Shown here piece by piece: positions 1-8,437 of a stretch of DNA of 34,278 nt. The stretch's first letter is position 1; every line of letters starts with the position of its first letter. The position numbers were made by a program, and so were the translations under genes. The notes beneath the pieces are model-generated. The model saw only the letters and a program-made list of their open reading frames with translations. It did no database searches and had not been told where the DNA came from. This DNA comes from Methylomonas koyamae (GTDB lineage Bacteria; Pseudomonadota; Gammaproteobacteria; Methylococcales; Methylomonadaceae): NCBI GenBank assembly GCA_945877625.1, contig CAMCSF010000006.1, forward strand, positions 1 to 34,278, written 5' to 3'.

Positions 1-438
1 GTCGAAGTTGAAAAAATTATCCAAGCTCCAGCACCCGAGCCAGTGATTTTGAAACAAGCCACTTCGGATGCGGCTTTACAGTTATTGAATATTTTGCAAA
101 AAGAAGCGCGTTTTATCGACTTCATTAAAGAAGATATGGGCGTTCATGCTGATGCGGATATTGGTGCTGCAGCGCGTATCGTTCACCAAGGCTGTGCGAA
201 AGCGATTAACGAGCATTTCAAACTCGCACCAGTGAGCCAAGATCAAGAAGGTAGCAAAGTGACTCTAAATGCTGGTTTTGATGCCGCAGCGTTTCGTTTA
301 ACCGGCAACATCGTTGGCCAAGCGCCGTTTACCGGTACTTTGGTGCATAAAGGTTGGAAAGTGACTGAAGTCAATTTGCCTAAATTAACCGAAGGCCATA
401 ACCCTAATATTATCGCGGCTGCCGAGGTGGAACTATGA
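1..438 (+). CDS. DUF2760-family protein, 5'-truncated by window edge
   Basis: The reading frame is open from base 1, so this is the 3' part of a gene that starts before the window. The GTG at 43 is probably an internal valine codon. The visible part (about 145 residues) is a compact alpha/beta protein ending in AAAEVEL. I recognise it as the DUF2760 type, which is typically encoded directly before an Hsp70-family gene. It overlaps that downstream gene by four bases (ATGA at 435-438), so the two are translationally coupled and probably act together. The molecular function is unknown; a cofactor or co-chaperone role for the neighbouring Hsp70 is inference from gene order only. Confidence 0.75.
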   Translation, partial: VEVEKIIQAPAPEPVILKQATSDAALQLLNILQKEARFIDFIKEDMGVHADADIGAAARIVHQGCAKAINEHFKLAPVSQDQEGSKVTLNAGFDAAAFRLTGNIVGQAPFTGTLVHKGWKVTEVNLPKLTEGHNPNIIAAAEVEL

Positions 439-2279
439 GCCAAACTGCCCGTTATTCAGTCGGTATCGACTTAGGGACTACCCATTGTGTATTGTCTTAT
501 CTGGACTTAACCACCGCTGATGAACAAGCGATTCCCACCGTGTTAGCGGTGCCGCAATTAACCGCGCCTGGGGTGATTGAAGACAAATTGCAATTGCCAT
601 CGTTTGTTTATTTGCCACACGAAGCCGAAATCAGCGAAGGTGCTAGCGCTTTACCTTGGACCAATAATGCCGAATATTTAGTCGGTGATATTGCTCGTAA
701 TCTAGGCAGTAAAACCCCAATTCGCTTGGTTGCTAGTGCGAAAAGTTGGTTATGTCATGCCGGTGTTGATTGCAAACAAGCGATTTTGCCCTCAGAAGCG
801 CCCGATGATGTCAGCCGCATTTCACCGTTTATTGCCAGTAAAGCCTATTTGCAACATTTGCGTGATGCTTGGAATTATCAATTTCCAGAGCATCCGTTAA
901 ACCAACAAGATTTAACCATCACTGTCCCAGCCTCATTTGACCCTGCTGCGCGTGAATTAACCGTTGAGGCAGCGCGATCTATCGGCTTGCATCAAGCGGT
1001 GTTGCTAGAAGAACCACAAGCGGCTTTATACAGCTGGATTGAAAACAGCGAAGGCGATTGGCGTAGTCACGTTTCAGTGGGTGACGTAATTTTGGTGATT
1101 GACGTCGGTGGCGGTACTACCGACTTATCGTTAATCGCTGTGACAGAAGATGACGGTAATTTGCAATTAACTCGAGTTGCGGTTGGTGACCATATTTTGC
1201 TGGGTGGCGACAATATGGACTTGGCCTTGGCTTACACCGTTAAAGCCAAAATCGAAGCCGAATCTGGCAAGCGTTTGGAAGCGTGGCAAATCCAAGCCTT
1301 GACCCATGCTTGCCGCGAAGCCAAAGAAAAATTGTTCAGCCAAGCTGATGTAGACGCGATTCCATTAGTGATCGCCAGCCGTGGCTCGGCTTTAATCGGC
1401 GGCACTTTACGCAGTGAATTAAACCGTGAAGAACTCAATCGGGTGTTAGTTGAAGGCTTTTTACCGGTGGTGAATGCTGCCGATAGACCGGCAGTAAAAC
1501 CGCGCAGTGGTTTGCGCAGTGCTGGTTTGCCTTATGCCCAAGATGCGGCGATTACTCGCCATTTAGCAGCGTTTTTATCGCGTCAAATTGGCGCGGCTAA
1601 TGATTTAAAAGACATTAATTTGCCAGCACAAGCCAGCTTCTTACATCCGACCAGCGTGTTGTTTAACGGTGGGGTGTTTAAAGCCAGCGTCTTGTCTGAA
1701 CGCTTAATGCAAACCTTGAACCAATGGCTACAAGCCGAACAAGCGCCAGAGGCAAGATTATTGCAAGGCGCTGATTTAGATTTAGCGGTAGCGCGTGGTG
1801 CTTCTTATTTTGGTTTTGTCCGTCAAGGCAAAGGGGTGCGGATTAAAGGCGGTACCTCGGCGTCTTACTATGTCGGCATTGAAACTGCCATGCCAGCAGT
1901 GCCAGGCCTAGCACCAGAAATCGAAGCCTTGTGCATCGCGCCATTAGGCATGGAAGAGGGCACCGAACAAAATTTACCGAATGAAGAATTTGGCTTAGTG
2001 ATTGGCGAGCCAGTGCGTTTCCGGTTTTTCGGTTCCAAAACCCGCCGCGAAGATCAAGCCGGTACCCGCTTAGAATACTGGCAAGATGACGAGTTGGATG
2101 AGTTAGACGAAATCGAAATTACCCTGCCAGAAGAAGGCCACGCTGCCGGTGAAATCGTGCCAGTACATCTCTCAGTTGCGGCCACCGAAATTGGCACATT
2201 AGAGTTACAAGCGGTTTCTCGTCGCGATGGTCAGCGTTGGAAAATCGAGTTTGATACAAGGTTGGGGGAGTTGATTTAG
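435..2279 (+). CDS. Hsp70/DnaK-family ATPase (non-canonical, DUF2760-linked)
   Basis: This is a cytoplasmic actin-fold ATPase of the Hsp70 superfamily, 614 residues. Phosphate-1 motif GIDLGTTHCVLS lies at residues 10-21, the connect region VPASFDPAARELTVEAA at about 164-180 with LLEEPQAAL at 190-198, and phosphate-2 motif IDVGGGTTDLS at 222-232. An adenosine-type motif FNGGVFKASVL lies further on. The C-terminal part is shorter and unlike the DnaK substrate-binding domain and lid, so this is not the housekeeping DnaK. Its start overlaps the stop of the DUF2760 gene (ATGA). Such pairs are, as I recall, often followed by a second, larger Hsp70-like gene with DUF3731; none follows here, and the next 440 bases hold only what looks like degraded sequence. 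Client and role are unknown. Confidence 0.9.
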   Translation: MSQTARYSVGIDLGTTHCVLSYLDLTTADEQAIPTVLAVPQLTAPGVIEDKLQLPSFVYLPHEAEISEGASALPWTNNAEYLVGDIARNLGSKTPIRLVASAKSWLCHAGVDCKQAILPSEAPDDVSRISPFIASKAYLQHLRDAWNYQFPEHPLNQQDLTITVPASFDPAARELTVEAARSIGLHQAVLLEEPQAALYSWIENSEGDWRSHVSVGDVILVIDVGGGTTDLSLIAVTEDDGNLQLTRVAVGDHILLGGDNMDLALAYTVKAKIEAESGKRLEAWQIQALTHACREAKEKLFSQADVDAIPLVIASRGSALIGGTLRSELNREELNRVLVEGFLPVVNAADRPAVKPRSGLRSAGLPYAQDAAITRHLAAFLSRQIGAANDLKDINLPAQASFLHPTSVLFNGGVFKASVLSERLMQTLNQWLQAEQAPEARLLQGADLDLAVARGASYFGFVRQGKGVRIKGGTSASYYVGIETAMPAVPGLAPEIEALCIAPLGMEEGTEQNLPNEEFGLVIGEPVRFRFFGSKTRREDQAGTRLEYWQDDELDELDEIEITLPEEGHAAGEIVPVHLSVAATEIGTLELQAVSRRDGQRWKIEFDTRLGELI

Positions 2280-2718
2280 GTTGTTAAGCGACTGATTGAG
2301 CGGTTGTTATAGATCCATGCGTATAAACTAAAGCGAACAGCCGCTGCAACACCAGAAGGCGAAGAAGTACAATTTACAGAAACCGAAGCCAAAATAGTCG
2401 AAACAATAATCAAACGATTAGCAGAGCAAGCTAAGCAAACTGATTGGATTCCGTATTGCGATACGATGCGCCAAAATTGGTAGACATAGGATGCTGCCGA
2501 CGTCAGGAGGCGCATCGATCGCGATTGTTGCGCCTCGCATGGCTCGGCACACCCTATATTTCTTTTTGATAAAGGTGAAACTAAGCATCAAGGGCAAGTA
2601 GATCCGTATTACGCCGCATGATTTAGCCGCCGAATGCGTCTTTAGCGAATCGTTCAGAGCATCATTCAGCGAGTTTGCAAGTTTGTCCCACTAGAGCTGC
2701 AATGACAGTTTAAATAGA
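2280..2718. other. intergenic stretch without an intact gene
   Basis: About 440 bases between the Hsp70 gene and the convergent DUF2797 gene. No start-to-stop gene with a ribosome-binding site was found on either strand. The only coding-like piece is a short plus-strand frame at 2313-2483, described separately. The minus-strand frame at 2276-2515 looks like its shadow. The remainder (2484-2718) shows no recognisable feature. Confidence 0.6.
2313..2483 (+). pseudogene. possible 3' remnant of a lost gene
   Basis: The frame is open from the stop at 2310-2312 to TAG at 2481-2483 and encodes about 56 residues with protein-like composition (for example EVQFTETEAKIVETIIKRLA followed by EQAKQTDWIPYCDTMRQNW). 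It has no start codon or ribosome-binding site. The amphipathic helix and tidy end suggest the C-terminus of a decayed gene. I cannot name the family. Confidence 0.3.
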
Positions 2719-3534
2719 TTAATAACTAACTTCCACTTCATATCCGGTAAATTTACGGATATTAATCACACCGGTATCCAGTAATAAATACTGGCCTTTG
2801 ATGCCTTGCAAGACGCCGCTCACTGTGGAATCTTTATCGAAATTGAAGGATTTAACTTTGGTTGGGTATTGCAACACAGGGTAATGGATGTTGATGCTTT
2901 CCGCGCTTGGTAACGCTTCGATGGCATCAGCGCCAAATTGTTGGCTAATGGTTGCCAAACGCTGTTGGCATTTGTTGATTAAGTCATCGCGTATCGTGGT
3001 TAAATCTAACGGTTGTACATTGTTTTTTAGCATTTGCTGCCAGCTGGTTTTGTCGCTGACGTGCTCGGCGATGGCCACTTCCACCAAGCCGGAAATGTGT
3101 CGAGATTTGACTTTGAAAATCGGTAAGGCTTGTACCGCGCCTTGGTCTATCCAGCGAGTTGGGATTTGGGTTTGGCGGGTGATGCCGACTTTGATGCCCG
3201 ATGAGTTGGCGAGATAAACGTAATGCGGTTGGTAACAAAATTGTTCGCCCCAGCTCGGTTCGCGGCAAGTGCCGGCGTCATAATGGCAAGTTTCCGGCTT
3301 CATAATGCACATATCGCATTGGGCGAGTTTGATGAAGCACGGGTAGCAATAGCCTTGGTTAAAGCTTTTGCTGGTTTTCTTTTGACAATGGGTGCAAAAA
3401 ATCTGTCCGCTGTAATGTAAGCTGATTTTTTGGCCAATCAATGGGTTTAATTCTAAAAGTTGCTCGCCTAACGGTAAGCGATATGTGACTGGATTGCCCA
3501 GTTCGGTGGTCATTTTATCTAAGCTGCCTAACAC
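2719..3534 (-). CDS. DUF2797 protein (zinc-ribbon plus GIY-YIG-like domain)
   Basis: 271 residues. The N-terminal half has four CxxC-type pairs (CTHC, CYPC, CDMC and further cysteines at about residues 47-90), indicating a zinc-binding module. It is followed by YVYLANSSGIKVGITR and RWIDQGA, which resemble a GIY-YIG fold segment. This arrangement matches DUF2797. I chose the GTG at 3534 because GAGG lies about eight bases upstream and the family usually has a few residues before the KM; an in-frame ATG at 3513 is the alternative. Function is unknown; a nucleic-acid role would fit the fold (inference). It is divergent from ppa, with about 65 bases between the starts. Confidence 0.8.
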   Translation of the reverse strand: MLGSLDKMTTELGNPVTYRLPLGEQLLELNPLIGQKISLHYSGQIFCTHCQKKTSKSFNQGYCYPCFIKLAQCDMCIMKPETCHYDAGTCREPSWGEQFCYQPHYVYLANSSGIKVGITRQTQIPTRWIDQGAVQALPIFKVKSRHISGLVEVAIAEHVSDKTSWQQMLKNNVQPLDLTTIRDDLINKCQQRLATISQQFGADAIEALPSAESINIHYPVLQYPTKVKSFNFDKDSTVSGVLQGIKGQYLLLDTGVINIRKFTGYEVEVSY

Positions 3535-3563
3535 CTAATTAACCTCGGTCAAGTTTTAACAGT

Positions 3564-3572
3564 TGCTATAAT
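3564..3572 (+). promoter_or_regulatory. probable extended -10 promoter of ppa
   Basis: TGCTATAAT at 3564-3572 is a perfect -10 hexamer with the extended TGn element, 33 bases before the ppa start. No good -35 box is seen at the usual spacing, which is common for extended -10 promoters. The AGGAGG ribosome-binding site follows at 3594-3599. Confidence 0.5.
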
Positions 3573-3605
3573 AACAGTGTTTATTTTTATATCAGGAGGA
3601 TGTTA

Positions 3606-4148
3606 ATGTCGTTTACTAAGGTTTCTGCTGGAAACAATATCCCGTTCGAAATTAATGTCATCATCGAAATTCCCGCCTTTAGCGATCCGGTTAAGTATGA
3701 AGTGGATAAGTTAACCGGTGAATTAACCGTTGATCGTTTTATGGGCACGGCCATGCAATATCCCTGTAACTACGGCTACATTCCACAAACCTTGTCAGAA
3801 GATGGTGATGCGGTGGATGTGATGATTGTTTCACCTGCGCCATTGTTAAGTGGTTGTGTGATTACTTGTCGGCCAGTGGGCGTGTTGAAAATGATCGATG
3901 AAGCCGGCGCCGACCCAAAATTGTTAGCGGTGCCGATGCCTAAGTTGACGCCATTTTATAACCATGTGACCGATTACCGTGATATGCAGCCAGATAAGTT
4001 GGCAAAAATCACCCATTTTTTCCAGCATTACAAGGATTTGGAAGAAGGTAAGTGGGTCAGTGTTGAAGGTTGGGGTGGATTGGAAGACGCCAGAAAAGAA
4101 GTGATTGACGGGATTGCCCGTTATCAGGCATCTTACACTAGTCGTTAG
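3606..4148 (+). CDS. ppa: inorganic pyrophosphatase, family I
   Basis: Cytoplasmic enzyme hydrolysing pyrophosphate to two phosphates, which pulls forward nucleotide-sugar, tRNA and DNA synthesis. 180 residues, close to the usual bacterial length. The family signature EDGDAVDVM is at about residues 65-73 (metal-binding aspartates D66, D68, D71). The K30/E32/R44 set and YPCNYGYI at 52-59 line up with the E. coli enzyme, as does [14 protein letters not shown] near the end. There are ATG codons at 3600 and 3606. The AGGAGG at 3594-3599 touches the first and is six bases from the second, so 3606 is the better start. Confidence 0.97.
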   Translation: MSFTKVSAGNNIPFEINVIIEIPAFSDPVKYEVDKLTGELTVDRFMGTAMQYPCNYGYIPQTLSEDGDAVDVMIVSPAPLLSGCVITCRPVGVLKMIDEAGADPKLLAVPMPKLTPFYNHVTDYRDMQPDKLAKITHFFQHYKDLEEGKWVSVEGWGGLEDARKEVIDGIARYQASYTSR

Positions 4149-4157
4149 AAAGGTTTT

Positions 4158-4192
4158 CCTCTCCCTAATTTCAATATTGGATGAAGGGGAGG
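4158..4192 (+). terminator. weak hairpin after ppa
   Basis: CCTCTCCCT (4158-4166) can pair with AGGGGAGG (4185-4192), with one imperfect position and a long loop. No T-run follows, so it may be a weak terminator or processing site downstream of ppa. Confidence 0.3.
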
Positions 4193-4223
4193 CAATGACT
4201 GAATTACTATAAATAGGATGCGT

Positions 4224-4706
4224 ATGAAAAAATTATTCGATTGTTTTTTTGTTAATAAACTGAGTTTATGCACAATACTTGCTTTATTAAGCTATTCAAT
4301 CAACGCGTATTCTATTGAGTTGCTTTGTTCTAAACCAGAGCACTTATCCAGTAATACTAATAGTAACGAATTAGGGTTTAATGTTTCTGGTGGTTTGCCT
4401 AACAGCAATATGTCAATCCAAGATGTCATGGATATTTTTTCATTTGGCTCAAAAAATATTAATGGCGAACAAGTTTTAATTTGTATTTTTCCTGATAGCC
4501 ATTCTGCCACGAAAAGCCTCTATCAAGACTTGGGGATTAAAACTTCGGTCATTCAATCCTTTACCAACAAGAATTCGATAATAGATCGCCATATAAAAAT
4601 GGTCCAGTCTGATAGTGCAATGATTTCATGCGTAACCAGTTCTTATCCCAGTATAGGTTATGTTGAAAAATTGCCTAATGAATATCAGTATCTTAGTTGT
4701 TATTAG
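4224..4706 (+). CDS. small exported protein, PstS-like periplasmic-binding fold (tentative)
   Basis: 160 residues from the ATG at 4224, which is five bases after AGGA; an ATG at 4218 overlaps that site. An N-terminal basic and hydrophobic stretch (residues 1 to about 29, ending NAYS) is a signal peptide. The body has the order seen in short phosphate-substrate-binding-like proteins: SIQDVMDIFSFGSKNINGEQ, then an aliphatic strand, a conserved-looking helix, and a terminal SYPSIGYVEKLP that resembles the 'pGAIGY' motif of that family. Three or four cysteines may form disulfides. The match is by pattern only and quite divergent. It is convergent with the subtilase gene, with only eight bases between the stops. 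AT-rich. Confidence 0.5.
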   Translation: MKKLFDCFFVNKLSLCTILALLSYSINAYSIELLCSKPEHLSSNTNSNELGFNVSGGLPNSNMSIQDVMDIFSFGSKNINGEQVLICIFPDSHSATKSLYQDLGIKTSVIQSFTNKNSIIDRHIKMVQSDSAMISCVTSSYPSIGYVEKLPNEYQYLSCY

Positions 4707-4714
4707 CGTTTTGG

Positions 4715-5770
4715 CTAATTATAGGTTTGTTTAAGTTTTTCATAATTAAGAATTCGATAGCCATATTGAGAATCTAAGGGTAGTTGTTTATTAATTTCTG
4801 TGAGTAGTTCTTCAGGGCTAATTGTGTTTTTTCCGGATAATATATCGGCAATTACACCAGCAACCATTGGTGATGAATAACTAGTGCCAATACCTGTATA
4901 GGTGCCTATTGCTTCTAAGTTGCCTAAAATATCTTCGTGAAATGTCGCTACCTTGATGCGGTTAATAATGCCTTTTTCATCATTGACATTCTTGCCGCCA
5001 CCGGGGGTATACAATTGTATTCTTGCATCATGCGGGCTATAAAATGTCAGTGATTTATCAGGATTAACAGAGCCAACACTGATGACGCCTTTGCACACAG
5101 CAGGTTCCTGTGCAGCTTTACCAAATGTATTACCCGCAGAGCTTATAATAATTGCACCCTTGGCAGATGCTTTATTAATTGCATTTTGCAGGGTATCGCT
5201 ACAATTAGTATTTCCTCCAGCAATACTGATATTAAGTACTTTTGCGGGTGTCGGGTTGTCGGGAATTCCTTCTACCGGCAAGCCAACAGACCATATAATC
5301 GAATCAATTAAATCTTTATAGTTAGCCGAGCAGGGGCCTACAGCTCTTACAGGCAAAATCATCGTTGAAGGATTTATACCATTTATACCTAGTTCGCCAT
5401 TGCCAGTGATAATACTAGCAACCTCGGTGCCATGATTTGATTTGGAGCCATTTGCTTGATTAGTGGATGGGCATTTAGCATCTTTCGGATCGGGAAAATA
5501 GTTTGAACTGCGCTTTCCACGCGGATTGATGTCTGGTGAAACCATATCAAAACCTGGCAGCACTTTGCCTTTGAGGCTGGGATGGTCAGAGTTCACACCG
5601 CTATCGATGACCGCCACTACGACTGGCTTGTTGATAGTGCCTAAAACTAATTGATTAGCATTGATTGATGATTTCTGTGCAATATTAGGGTCATCAAAAT
5701 ACCAAGGAATTTCTGTTGAATTGGCAAAATTAGAATATAAGATAGCTAGGAGTGATATGATTTTTTTCAT
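4715..5770 (-). CDS. secreted subtilisin-like serine protease (S8), no prodomain
   Basis: 351 residues. A signal peptide covers about residues 1-18. The S8 catalytic triad is visible: D56 in VVVAVIDSGV, H113 in SNHGTEVASIITG and S297 in GTSYSSPMVAG, with oxyanion N214 in SSAGN. The usual GTSMASP is GTSYSSP here. The mature domain starts almost at once, so there is no I9-type inhibitory propeptide, unlike most secreted subtilases. Several cysteines (C100, C147, C190, C226) could form disulfides in the periplasm or outside. It is the second gene of a two-gene operon, six bases after the beta-barrel gene, which suggests joint function at the cell surface. Substrate unknown. Low GC compared with the flanking housekeeping genes. 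Confidence 0.9.
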   Translation of the reverse strand: MKKIISLLAILYSNFANSTEIPWYFDDPNIAQKSSINANQLVLGTINKPVVVAVIDSGVNSDHPSLKGKVLPGFDMVSPDINPRGKRSSNYFPDPKDAKCPSTNQANGSKSNHGTEVASIITGNGELGINGINPSTMILPVRAVGPCSANYKDLIDSIIWSVGLPVEGIPDNPTPAKVLNISIAGGNTNCSDTLQNAINKASAKGAIIISSAGNTFGKAAQEPAVCKGVISVGSVNPDKSLTFYSPHDARIQLYTPGGGKNVNDEKGIINRIKVATFHEDILGNLEAIGTYTGIGTSYSSPMVAGVIADILSGKNTISPEELLTEINKQLPLDSQYGYRILNYEKLKQTYN

Positions 5771-5776
5771 ATTGAT

Positions 5777-7072
5777 CTAAAATTGATAGCCAAATCTAAA
5801 GCCTAGTGTGGTTTCTGAAACTGTTTCCTTTTCGTCAATGTATTTATTATCTGAATATCCAGTCATTGCTTGAATAATATAGTATATTCCATTTGAGAAA
5901 TTTGATCGGTATGATGCGGCAATCATTTTTTTGTTACTATTATATGGATAGTTAGACTCTTGAACATCCAAAATAGCATGCCCAAGATAGGTAACCAATT
6001 TTGACGAGTCAGTGATTGGTATGCTTATTTCAGCGCCGTAATTTTGAACAGTGACAGTGCTGTGTCCGCCCGCTTGTATTACTGAAGGAGTTATGAATAA
6101 AAAGTTATCTGTGCCGACTTGGTCCGGCGTATAAGTTGATCCATTATAATAGTTAAACGTTAAAGTAATCCCTATTTTGTCATAAATAGAGGTTCTTAAG
6201 GAACTAAATATAATTTTGTATTTATTGGATTGTGCGTCTTCAGCATTCACTTTGTAAAATATAGTGTTATCTATTTGTCCATTAAATAATGATGAGTTGG
6301 CGGTTGCTGACGCGAGGATTAGTCCTGTTCTGAAATCTAAATCATGATTGGGATTGAATGCTTGAAAGTTGAAACCAAGCTTATCATTTTGTGCTGTTTG
6401 ATTTGGTATGCTACTAAAATAATTATAAGCTGTGATATAGCTTTGATAGCCATATTCGGTTTTATCGTAACCTAAAAGATTGGGCTTGTAGTAACCCGCC
6501 TGATAGGAAATAATCCAATCATCATGGAATGAATTTAGATACATTTGAACCCCGGGGCTAGAGTTTGATGATCTATAGATACTGGTATTAGTAATTTTGC
6601 AAGATGTCGAGGGCTCCATAATCCAAGGATTATCGGGCTCATATATTCTACATAAATTCATTTTCATATTCACAAGCCCAAATTTGACACCTATAGCGTG
6701 AGTGAAGGAAAAGTCATAATCAAATCGATCAAGCTGATAGCCATTATCAAGATCGGCCCGCATATGAAGATTAATTTTTGATCGATCATTAGCAAAGGGT
6801 TGAAAGCTGCCGACATATTTAGCCCAAGGTATCGCTGTGCTGTAATAGCCTGTTTTTGTCGTATTGCGTAATAGTGGGAAATCAACACGACTAGGGCCCG
6901 TCCAATGATCGACCCCAAATTGAAAATTTTGGGTTGTAATCAAGTCATCAGAAAAATACTTTGATAAAACAGAGCTTATTTCTAGTTCGCGATTGTTTTG
7001 TTCTGCGAGTGTCAGAGTGGTGTTGATTAAAAAAAGTATTGACACTATTGTTACGTATAGCTTTTTAATCAT
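5777..7072 (-). CDS. outer-membrane beta-barrel protein, unknown function
   Basis: 431 residues with a signal peptide (about residues 1-23, cleavage near LTLA/EQ). The body is rich in alternating aromatic and polar residues typical of transmembrane beta-strands (for example YDFSFTHAIGVKFGLVNMKM, and many Tyr/Phe pairs). The C-terminus ends TLGFRFGYQF, with the terminal phenylalanine recognised by the BAM assembly machinery. No POTRA domain, plug or TonB box is seen, so it is not a classic two-partner transporter or TonB receptor. A GAGGATG ribosome-binding site lies about ten bases before the ATG. It is the first gene of an operon with the subtilase. Family not recognised. Confidence 0.75.
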   Translation of the reverse strand: MIKKLYVTIVSILFLINTTLTLAEQNNRELEISSVLSKYFSDDLITTQNFQFGVDHWTGPSRVDFPLLRNTTKTGYYSTAIPWAKYVGSFQPFANDRSKINLHMRADLDNGYQLDRFDYDFSFTHAIGVKFGLVNMKMNLCRIYEPDNPWIMEPSTSCKITNTSIYRSSNSSPGVQMYLNSFHDDWIISYQAGYYKPNLLGYDKTEYGYQSYITAYNYFSSIPNQTAQNDKLGFNFQAFNPNHDLDFRTGLILASATANSSLFNGQIDNTIFYKVNAEDAQSNKYKIIFSSLRTSIYDKIGITLTFNYYNGSTYTPDQVGTDNFLFITPSVIQAGGHSTVTVQNYGAEISIPITDSSKLVTYLGHAILDVQESNYPYNSNKKMIAASYRSNFSNGIYYIIQAMTGYSDNKYIDEKETVSETTLGFRFGYQF

Positions 7073-7503
7073 TGAAAAGCATCCTCAATATCGAGTGTTT
7101 GAATTCTCAATTTTCAATTGTCGCATGAAATCACTAAATTATGTTTAATTTATTATTATTGTTAATTTGTGTTAATTTGTGTTAATTTATGTTTTTTAAT
7201 GAGTTTAGGATAACTGCAAGCTGGATGAATTAAGGCTTTTGAATAAGGTCTGTTTTTAACTTATTGAAAAATAAAGGTAATTTATTGCGCGCTCATCATT
7301 AGCGAAGTTGCCTGTCTTGCTGTTATCGATCAGATATGTCATCTTTTTAAAAATCAAAATCACTATTTTCTCTGTCATATATAGGTTTCTGATGCTTGAT
7401 GAAAAAATCACTGTCTTTGAAGTTGATTTCTACTGGCTATTATATTATTCGCATTTTATACTGCTAATTATTGATTGTTTTATTAGGATTAATGAGGAAT
7501 ATG
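7073..7503. promoter_or_regulatory. AT-rich divergent intergenic region
   Basis: About 430 bases between the minus-strand barrel gene and the plus-strand gene at 7504. It must carry the promoters for both. It contains a 10-base tandem repeat (7161-7190), listed separately. A 67-codon frame at 7308-7511 is hydrophobic and AT-biased, without a ribosome-binding site, and is probably not a gene. No clear promoter boxes could be fixed. Confidence 0.5.
7161..7190 (+). repeat. 10-base tandem repeat, three copies
   Basis: GTTAATTTGT is repeated twice exactly (7161-7180), then once with one change (GTTAATTTAT, 7181-7190). The unit equals about one helical turn. It sits about 90 bases upstream of the barrel/subtilase operon. 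Such repeats can change copy number by slippage or bind AT-preferring nucleoid proteins. Confidence 0.8.
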
Positions 7504-8385
7504 ATGAGTGAAATTAAAAATTCAATTGTGACATTACAGCCGGGTGTCTACATATTGCGTCATTCAAAAGATGGTGGACCTGGGGCTATATCGGTTTCGC
7601 GGGCAGCTATTCGCGCTTTTGATGCAGGCAAAATTGAAACCTTGTCGACCCCAAAAACCCAAGGCAGCGTATTGCGTGATGGCGCCGATTGCATTGTGAT
7701 GCAGGTCAGTGAGGCATCAGTAGATTTGTTAGTGACTGCTTATCTAACCCAGGCGAATCAAGCAGAGCCTTTGCTCAAAATTGATAAAGTGAGTTTAGAT
7801 GCTGAAATGCCTCAAATTTCCGCGCCTGTGCAAGCAGTCGCGCCGAATAGTCCGGCGTTTGAAATCAGTCATCAAGGTCTTTCAATCATCGGCCATGTCG
7901 AGCGCACCGGCGACCTATTGGCGAGTGGCGATCAATGTCTGGGTGAACCAAGCAGTAATCTACGCCTTGAAGGCTTCCAAATCATGTGGCCAGACCGACC
8001 AGAGGGTATCGATCTTGGATACAGTGTTGCTTTGGAAGGCGTTGGTGCTACGCCAATGGTTAATACCGGACAATTCTGCGGCACACGAAACGAAGCCAAG
8101 CGCATTAACGAAGTGATGTTTGTCTTGACTGGCCCCAAGGCAGCGCAGTTTCAACTTAAAGGCACCGCCTATTTTTCAGGTGGCTTTCAAGTGCCTGTTT
8201 CCTCAGGTATGGCCTTGACTGGACCGAGCGGATTGGAACACCTAACGGCGATTAGTCTAAGCATAGCGCCTTCTAAATCGCCGAAAAAAGCAAGCACCAA
8301 TCCTTGGGATGAGTCGCCACGCACGCAGGTTTTTAAAGCCAAAGAAACTGTGACAGCCAAAACCAGAGCGAAAAAAATAAAATGA
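7504..8385 (+). CDS. hypothetical protein, beta-rich, beside glycan genes
   Basis: 293 residues from ATG 7504, six bases after GAGG (7494-7497); ATG 7501 is possible. I do not recognise the family. The first about 100 residues (IVTLQPGVYILRHSKDGGPG) form one small domain. A second, beta-rich domain runs from about residue 115 to 255 (ISHQGLSIIGHVERTGD, LRLEGFQIMWPDRPEGIDL, FCGTRNEAKRINEVMFVLTG, LKGTAYFSGGFQVPVSSG). The last about 40 residues are Lys/Thr-rich and probably disordered. No signal peptide or membrane segment. It faces the glycosyltransferase block end to end, sharing a terminator hairpin. The beta domain might bind carbohydrate, which is a guess from context and composition only. 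Confidence 0.7.
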   Translation: MSEIKNSIVTLQPGVYILRHSKDGGPGAISVSRAAIRAFDAGKIETLSTPKTQGSVLRDGADCIVMQVSEASVDLLVTAYLTQANQAEPLLKIDKVSLDAEMPQISAPVQAVAPNSPAFEISHQGLSIIGHVERTGDLLASGDQCLGEPSSNLRLEGFQIMWPDRPEGIDLGYSVALEGVGATPMVNTGQFCGTRNEAKRINEVMFVLTGPKAAQFQLKGTAYFSGGFQVPVSSGMALTGPSGLEHLTAISLSIAPSKSPKKASTNPWDESPRTQVFKAKETVTAKTRAKKIK

Positions 8386-8437
8386 TTAAGGCTGGCAGCT
8401 AGTGTCGAAGCAAATGTCGACAATTATTGATTAAACA

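Noticed and set aside
2276-2515. 79-codon minus-strand frame
   Set aside because: Overlaps the coding-like plus-strand remnant at 2313-2483 and has no ribosome-binding site; judged a shadow.
7161-7190. CRISPR-like repeats
   Set aside because: The short 10-base tandem units here and at 15951 have no spacers and no cas genes are present.
7308-7511. 67-codon plus-strand frame
   Set aside because: Very AT-rich, hydrophobic low-complexity translation, no ribosome-binding site, and it overlaps the start of the gene at 7504.
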